The notes under the pieces: generated by a model | Database searches by the model: none | What the model saw: the letters and a program-made list of their open reading frames with translations, nothing else | Told to the model about the DNA's origin: nothing | Translations under genes and position numbers: made by a program | From: an uncultured Lachnospiraceae bacterium | GTDB taxonomy: Bacteria; Bacillota; Clostridia; Lachnospirales; Lachnospiraceae | DNA length: 9,740 nt | Assembly: GCA_910588125.1 (NCBI GenBank) | Contig: CAJUPI010000085.1 | Span: forward strand, 1-9,740 | Direction of reading: 5' to 3' | Part shown: piece by piece, positions 6,309 to 9,740 of the stretch | How the letters are laid out: every line of letters starts with the position of its first letter | Numbering within the stretch: position 1 is the stretch's first letter

Positions 6309-6397
6309 AATTGATTTTGAAATCAATTATCATTTTCATGATTATCATACGCGGATCCGGCAAAAAAGTCAAGATGGCTTATTGATAAAAATTCTCA
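6309..6397 (-). promoter_or_regulatory. feo operon promoter with Fur-box-like operators
   Basis: On the minus strand TTGACT (6367-6372), a 17-base spacer and TATGAT (6344-6349) form a near-consensus sigma-A promoter. Upstream, TGAGAATTTTTATCA (6383-6397) matches 12 of 14 defined positions of the Fur 7-1-7 consensus TGATAATnATTATCA. Overlapping and following the -10 are two direct TGATAAT half-sites (6341-6347 and 6326-6332), 15 bases apart. A perfect 20-bp palindrome AATTGATTTTGAAATCAATT (6309-6328) follows. This arrangement predicts iron-dependent repression by a Fur-type protein; which regulator binds is inference. Confidence 0.75.
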
Positions 6398-6440
6398 TTT
6401 AAATCATTTCAAATTATACTCTGTCCACTGAGAGCAGCTT

Positions 6441-6495
6441 TTCCCGCTCCGTTTTCCATGGCTGAGTATTCTCAGAGCTAAACTTAATGACATTG
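6441..6495. repeat. Intergenic repeat, copy B (partner at 78-132)
   Basis: This copy ends six bases from the MATE stop codon at 6501-6503. Read from the gene strand it starts with CAATGTCATT, includes a CTGAG-aata-CTCAG hairpin, and ends in the GGAGCGGGAA block shared with copy A. GTCCA and TGGAC segments just outside the copy could close a larger structure. It may mark the 3' end of the MATE transcript, although no clear T-run follows. Confidence 0.7.
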
Positions 6496-6500
6496 GACCT

Positions 6501-7856
6501 TTACTGCCTCTTTCTCAACTGACTGAAGAAGCAATAATATACCACAAACAGAATCGTCGTCACCACCCAGGTCAGCGGATAGCTGAACATAATAGTATAC
6601 ATATCCCGTTTCAGGGGCACTGCCAGCAGTACCCAGAGCACTCGGAGCACACAGACTCCTCCGCAGCACAAAAGCATCGGCATCCAACAGTCTCCCACCC
6701 CCCGCAAAGCGCCAGAAAGGATCTCAATCGAAACATAGGTCACATACATCGGCGACAAGTAGCGCATCATTGCCACGCCGATGGCCACCACTTCCTGATC
6801 TGAGGTAAACAATTCAAAGCCGTAGATTCCCCAATTAAAAACAACCACCGAGAGTACCGCCGAAGAAACCAGCGTCATTGTCATGCAGCTTCGAATACCA
6901 CCCCGCACCCGCTCCATTCTCCCGGCGCCAAAATTCTGGCCGACAAAGGTAGTCACCGCAATTCCAAAGGCACTGACTACCATCCAGAAAATACTGTCTA
7001 TTTTACTGTAAGCCGCCCAAGCTGCCACCGAATTCGTTCCCAGGGAATTGATTGCCGCCTGAATAATCACATTGGAAATCCCATACATTACCGATTGTAG
7101 CCCCGACGGGAACCCGATACGCACCATCCGCTGCAGCATCCGTGAATCCATACGCACCTGGCGCCACTCTAAATGATGCATATCCCTTGTCCGCATCAAA
7201 GCAGCAATCACCATTGCTGCACTCATAGCCTGACATAAAATCGTCGCCAGCGCCGCCCCCAGTACCCCGAGATCGCAGATCACCACCAGCAACACGTCCA
7301 ACACAATATTGATCAGACAACTGCTGATCAGAAAATACAGCGGGCGCTTGGAATCGCCCACCGCCCGCAAAATCGCCGCTCCGGAATTATAAACCAGATT
7401 TCCGACAATCCCGCTGAAATAAACGCGCAGATAGAGAACCGACATGTCCATCACCTCTGCCGGAGTACCCATCGCCTCCAACATCCACGGTGTCAAAACC
7501 AGCCCCAGGCCGGTCATCACCAGACCGGCCAGAATACTGAACGCCATAAAAGTATGGACTGCATAGCCCACCATCTCCTCCCGCTCCGCCCCATAATACT
7601 GTGATACCAGCACAGCCGCCCCCGAGGAAAGACCAACAAAAAATCCCACTACCATCTGTGTCAGCATCCCGGTGGAGCCTGCTACCGCCGAAAGCGCCTC
7701 CTTGCCCACAAAGCGCCCGACAATCATGGCATCCGCCGCATTGTACAATTGCTGAAAAAAAGTTCCAAACAAAATCGGAAAAAAGAACAACAAAAGCTGT
7801 TTCCAGATTATGCCTTCTGTAATCTGATTTTTCTTTTCTTCTGTCTGACGCTTCAT
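6501..7856 (-). CDS. MATE family multidrug/Na+ (or H+) antiporter
   Basis: This 451-residue polytopic membrane protein is close to the usual 440-460 residues for the multidrug and toxic compound extrusion family. It has the pattern of two six-helix halves. The N-terminal helix region FFPILFGTFFQQLYNAADAM is followed by IVGRFVGKEALSAVAG, the hallmark MATE entry segment. The second half begins near the repeated FPSGLQSVMYGISNVIIQAAIN region. MATE proteins export cationic drugs, dyes or metabolites using Na+ or H+ gradients; the substrate cannot be predicted here. The start was set at 7856 because the promoter at 7894-7922 lies inside any longer reading frame and because MATE homology begins soon after; AAGG lies just upstream. 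It is transcribed in the same direction as feo and ends 6 bp before repeat copy B. A link to metal homeostasis is not evident beyond position. Confidence 0.94.
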   Translation of the reverse strand: MKRQTEEKKNQITEGIIWKQLLLFFFPILFGTFFQQLYNAADAMIVGRFVGKEALSAVAGSTGMLTQMVVGFFVGLSSGAAVLVSQYYGAEREEMVGYAVHTFMAFSILAGLVMTGLGLVLTPWMLEAMGTPAEVMDMSVLYLRVYFSGIVGNLVYNSGAAILRAVGDSKRPLYFLISSCLINIVLDVLLVVICDLGVLGAALATILCQAMSAAMVIAALMRTRDMHHLEWRQVRMDSRMLQRMVRIGFPSGLQSVMYGISNVIIQAAINSLGTNSVAAWAAYSKIDSIFWMVVSAFGIAVTTFVGQNFGAGRMERVRGGIRSCMTMTLVSSAVLSVVVFNWGIYGFELFTSDQEVVAIGVAMMRYLSPMYVTYVSIEILSGALRGVGDCWMPMLLCCGGVCVLRVLWVLLAVPLKRDMYTIMFSYPLTWVVTTILFVVYYCFFSQLRKRQ

Positions 7857-7893
7857 GGCCTTATAATCCTTTCCTTTTTCTCCAGATGGTGTC

Positions 7894-7922
7894 ATTGTAT
7901 CATGGGGTATGGAAAATGGCAA
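7894..7922 (-). promoter_or_regulatory. Predicted sigma-A promoter of the MATE gene
   Basis: On the minus strand TTGCCA (7917-7922) and TACAAT (7894-7899) are separated by 17 bases, each 5 of 6 to consensus. The predicted transcription start near 7887 gives a leader of about 30 bases to the ATG at 7856. It supports independent transcription of the MATE gene and excludes a start at 8051. Confidence 0.7.
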
Positions 7923-7954
7923 GAGTGCTGCCAGCGGGGAAAATAGTATCATTT

Positions 7955-8758
7955 CTAGCCCAGCATCACATCCAGCAGCATCATTGTTGCAAATCCTGTC
8001 ACAATTCCCATCGTCGCAAAATACGGCTGCGCTTTCTGATTTCGCTGGCATTCTGGTATCAGCTCATGGACTGCCACCAGTATCATCGCCCCGGCAGCAA
8101 AGGACAGCGCATACGGTAAAATTGCCTCCACATAGACTACCAGCATCGCCCCGATAACTCCGGCAACCGGCTCCACCATCCCGGAAGCCTGCCCCAACAA
8201 AAAGCTCTTTTTTCTGGAAAATCCCTCCCGCCTGAGAGGAATCGAGACTGCCGCTCCTTCCGGAAAATTTTGCAGCCCGATACCGACCGCAATCGTTATC
8301 GCCCCCATCATGCTTTCCATCAGATACCCTTCTCTTGGCAGCGCACCGAAAGCAACCCCTACTGCTAGCCCCTCTGGTATATTGTGCAGGGTAATAGAAA
8401 GCACCAGCATAATAATGCGGTTTAATTTTTCATCTGCCTTTCCCACCGAATGATTCACCCGGCCGCGGGCATAAGAAACAATTTTATCTGAGCCCCACAT
8501 GAACAACGCACCTGATAAAAATCCCATCGTCGCCACCAGATAAGCTGGCAGGCCGGACATCTGCTCTGCTTGTTCAATCGCCGGCTGCAGCAACGACCAG
8601 AAGCTCGCGGCAATCATCACCCCGGAAGCAAACCCCAGCATGAGATTCAATGCCTTCGGATTCGGCGAACGAAAAAATACCACGGTTGCTGCTCCTAATG
8701 CTGTCACCGACCAGGTTCCCAGTGTCGCAAGCAAAGCCATCAATACAATATTACTCAT
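7955..8758 (-). CDS. ZIP family divalent metal transporter
   Basis: This 267-residue protein has about eight hydrophobic segments, as in prokaryotic ZIP (ZupT/GufA-like) proteins. The metal site motifs are visible: HNIPEGLAVG at 125-134 in TM4 and QNFPEGAAVSIP at 163-174 in TM5, with E196 in the SGMVEP segment and HELIPE at 231-236. A polar loop (about 98-113) sits where ZIP proteins carry a variable cytoplasmic loop; it is short and has a single histidine. ZIP proteins move Zn2+, Fe2+ or Mn2+ into the cytosol; the TM4/TM5 motifs are compatible with Zn or Fe and do not decide. The start at 8758 has GGGAGGTG just upstream; the in-frame ATG at 8797 lacks this. It is divergent from the ABC ATPase gene, with a 107-bp shared intergenic region. 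It fits the metal theme of the window but has no visible Fur box. Confidence 0.94.
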   Translation of the reverse strand: MSNIVLMALLATLGTWSVTALGAATVVFFRSPNPKALNLMLGFASGVMIAASFWSLLQPAIEQAEQMSGLPAYLVATMGFLSGALFMWGSDKIVSYARGRVNHSVGKADEKLNRIIMLVLSITLHNIPEGLAVGVAFGALPREGYLMESMMGAITIAVGIGLQNFPEGAAVSIPLRREGFSRKKSFLLGQASGMVEPVAGVIGAMLVVYVEAILPYALSFAAGAMILVAVHELIPECQRNQKAQPYFATMGIVTGFATMMLLDVMLG

Positions 8759-8776
8759 ATCACACCTCCCTGTATC

Positions 8777-8794
8777 CAGTATATTGAAATACTG
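8777..8794. promoter_or_regulatory. Inverted repeat in the divergent ZIP/ABC intergenic region (possible operator)
   Basis: CAGTAT (8777-8782) and ATACTG (8789-8794) form a six-base inverted repeat with a six-base centre, starting 18 bp upstream of the ZIP start codon. On the minus strand a TATACT lies across it, but no good -35 is seen at the right distance. For the ABC gene a weak TTCGCT-17-TAGGAT pair is possible on the plus strand. A transcription factor site is only a suggestion. Confidence 0.3.
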
Positions 8795-8865
8795 CAAAAG
8801 GGTTCCGGCACATTCGCTATTCTTCCTTCATACTTTAGGATATGGCAGATACTAGGAGGTAACCT

Positions 8866-9639
8866 ATGAAACCAAAACTGGAGGTCCGCGGGATTCACTA
8901 TTCCTATCATACACCAGATGGCGAGACTCCCGCCCTTTCTGATATATCTTTTACAGTCCCCACAGGGGAATTTCTTGCCATAGTCGGACCGTCCGGCTGC
9001 GGCAAATCCACTTTACTCTCTCTACTTTGCGGCTTGATCCGGCCTGAGGAAGGCGCTATTTTAATCGATGGTATTCCGGTCGAAGAAGAACATGCCGGCA
9101 TCGGCTATATGCTTCAAAAAGATCACCTGTTTGAATGGCGCACTATTTACGGCAATGTCGCTCTGGGCCTGGAAATCCAGAAAAAGCTTGACCATAATAC
9201 ACGGCAAAATCTCTATGATATGCTGCAATCCTACGGTCTGGGGGGTTTTGAACAAGCCCGGCCATCTGAGCTTTCCGGCGGAATGCGCCAGCGGGCGGCC
9301 CTGATCCGTACGCTTGCCTTAAAACCGGACCTGCTCCTTTTAGACGAGCCATTCTCCGCCCTGGATTATCAGACCCGGTTATCTGTCTGCGACGACATCA
9401 GCAGTATCATCCGCAGTACCAAAAAAACGGCCATATTAATCACCCATGACTTGTCCGAAGCTATCAGCGTAGCAGACCGGATCATTATCCTCTCGCATCG
9501 TCCCGGCCGGATAAAAAATTTGCTGCCTATTCACTTTCCTCCGGAATATGACAGCCCGCTGAAACGCCGAAACGCTCCAGAATTCTCCGCATATTTTAAT
9601 CTTGTATGGGAACAACTCCAAAAGGAACAGGAAAAATAG
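8866..9639 (+). CDS. ABC transporter ATP-binding protein, SsuB/TauB/ThiZ-like
   Basis: This 257-residue nucleotide-binding subunit has all ABC motifs intact. Walker A is GPSGCGKST (41-49), the Q-loop has Q84 in YMLQKDHLFEWRTIYGNV, the signature is LSGGMRQR (136-143), Walker B is LLLLDEP (156-162) with the D-loop SALD, and the H-loop is H194 in ITHDLSEA. The DHLFEWRT segment and GMRQRAALIRTLA stretch are typical of the nitrate/sulfonate/taurine/thiamine-precursor importer group, so import of a small organic anion or pyrimidine precursor is likely; substrate is not determined. AGGAGGT ends five bases before the ATG. It is the only plus-strand gene, divergent from the ZIP gene. No permease or substrate-binding gene follows within the 100 bases left in the window; instead a repeat arm starts at 9680, so partners would have to lie beyond the window. 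Confidence 0.93.
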   Translation: MKPKLEVRGIHYSYHTPDGETPALSDISFTVPTGEFLAIVGPSGCGKSTLLSLLCGLIRPEEGAILIDGIPVEEEHAGIGYMLQKDHLFEWRTIYGNVALGLEIQKKLDHNTRQNLYDMLQSYGLGGFEQARPSELSGGMRQRAALIRTLALKPDLLLLDEPFSALDYQTRLSVCDDISSIIRSTKKTAILITHDLSEAISVADRIIILSHRPGRIKNLLPIHFPPEYDSPLKRRNAPEFSAYFNLVWEQLQKEQEK

Positions 9640-9679
9640 CCATTTTTTACAGAAAAATGAGCAAAGAGGGTGTTGCCAA

Positions 9680-9740
9680 ATAAGTCACCCGTCATTTTTC
9701 TTATCCAGTGTTCGGACGGTTCACGTACACACAGTCTGCT
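9680..9740. repeat. Palindromic repeat arm, cut by the window end
   Basis: This 61-base arm matches the reverse complement of 3216-3266 at about 42 of 51 positions (one gap), including GTGTTCGGA, GGTTCA and GTACAC. It also matches 3124-3174 and 148-184 less closely. It begins 41 bp after the ABC gene stop codon. By analogy with 3124-3266 a second inverted arm should follow just outside the window, forming a hairpin at the end of the ABC transcript. Confidence 0.75.

Noticed and set aside
7917..7954. GGCA/TGCC stem after the ZIP gene as a terminator
   Set aside because: Only four base pairs and a short ATTTT tail; it also overlaps the MATE -35 element.
7857..8051. N-terminal extension of the MATE protein to an ATG at 8051
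   Set aside because: The extension has no MATE similarity, overlaps the end of the ZIP gene and contains the predicted MATE promoter.
9641..9659. CATTTTT/AAAAATG hairpin just after the ABC stop codon as a terminator
   Set aside because: The seven-base stem is almost all A-T and no T-run follows; the repeat arm at 9680 is a better candidate for the transcript end.

Overview
The window looks like a chromosomal segment from a gut-type Clostridia bacterium, most likely Lachnospiraceae. The evidence is intermediate GC content, strong AGGAGG-type ribosome binding sites, sigma-A style promoters, a feoA-feoA-feoB-fur order and low-GC Gram-positive protein types. This placement is inference. No rRNA, tRNA, CRISPR array, phage or intact insertion sequence is visible. 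Ten protein genes are called: nine on the minus strand and one (ABC ATPase) on the plus strand.

Layout from left to right. Positions 1-256 are non-coding and hold two repeats: a GC-rich block shared with 6441-6495, and a 72-bp hairpin. Positions 257-3015 (minus) hold a metal-responsive unit in transcription order: a DtxR-family repressor, a histidine-rich COG0523 (CobW-family) GTPase metallochaperone, and a second, degenerate COG0523 P-loop protein fused to a DUF1980-like domain. Positions 3124-3266 hold a 143-bp imperfect palindrome, apparently the feo operon terminator. Positions 3344-6285 (minus) hold the ferrous iron operon: two FeoA proteins, FeoB, and a Fur-type protein reduced to its DNA-binding half. 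A strong promoter at 6344-6372 is overlapped and flanked by Fur-box-like sequences. Positions 6501-7856 (minus) hold a MATE efflux pump with its own promoter. Positions 7955-8758 (minus) hold a ZIP metal transporter. Positions 8866-9639 (plus) hold an SsuB/TauB-like ABC ATPase, divergent from the ZIP gene.

The theme is transition-metal homeostasis: Fe2+ import (FeoAAB), divalent metal transport (ZIP), metal sensing (Fur and DtxR types), and metal allocation by nucleotide-dependent chaperones (two COG0523 proteins). The MATE pump and ABC ATPase are not clearly part of this theme.

The least ordinary signal is a dispersed palindromic repeat family. Related arms occur at 138-209, twice in inverted orientation at 3124-3266, and at 9680-9740 (cut by the window edge). 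Each lies about 40-80 bp downstream of a stop codon. In the large copy the arm mismatches are mostly G-U wobbles if read as RNA from the gene strand, which points to selection on an RNA hairpin.
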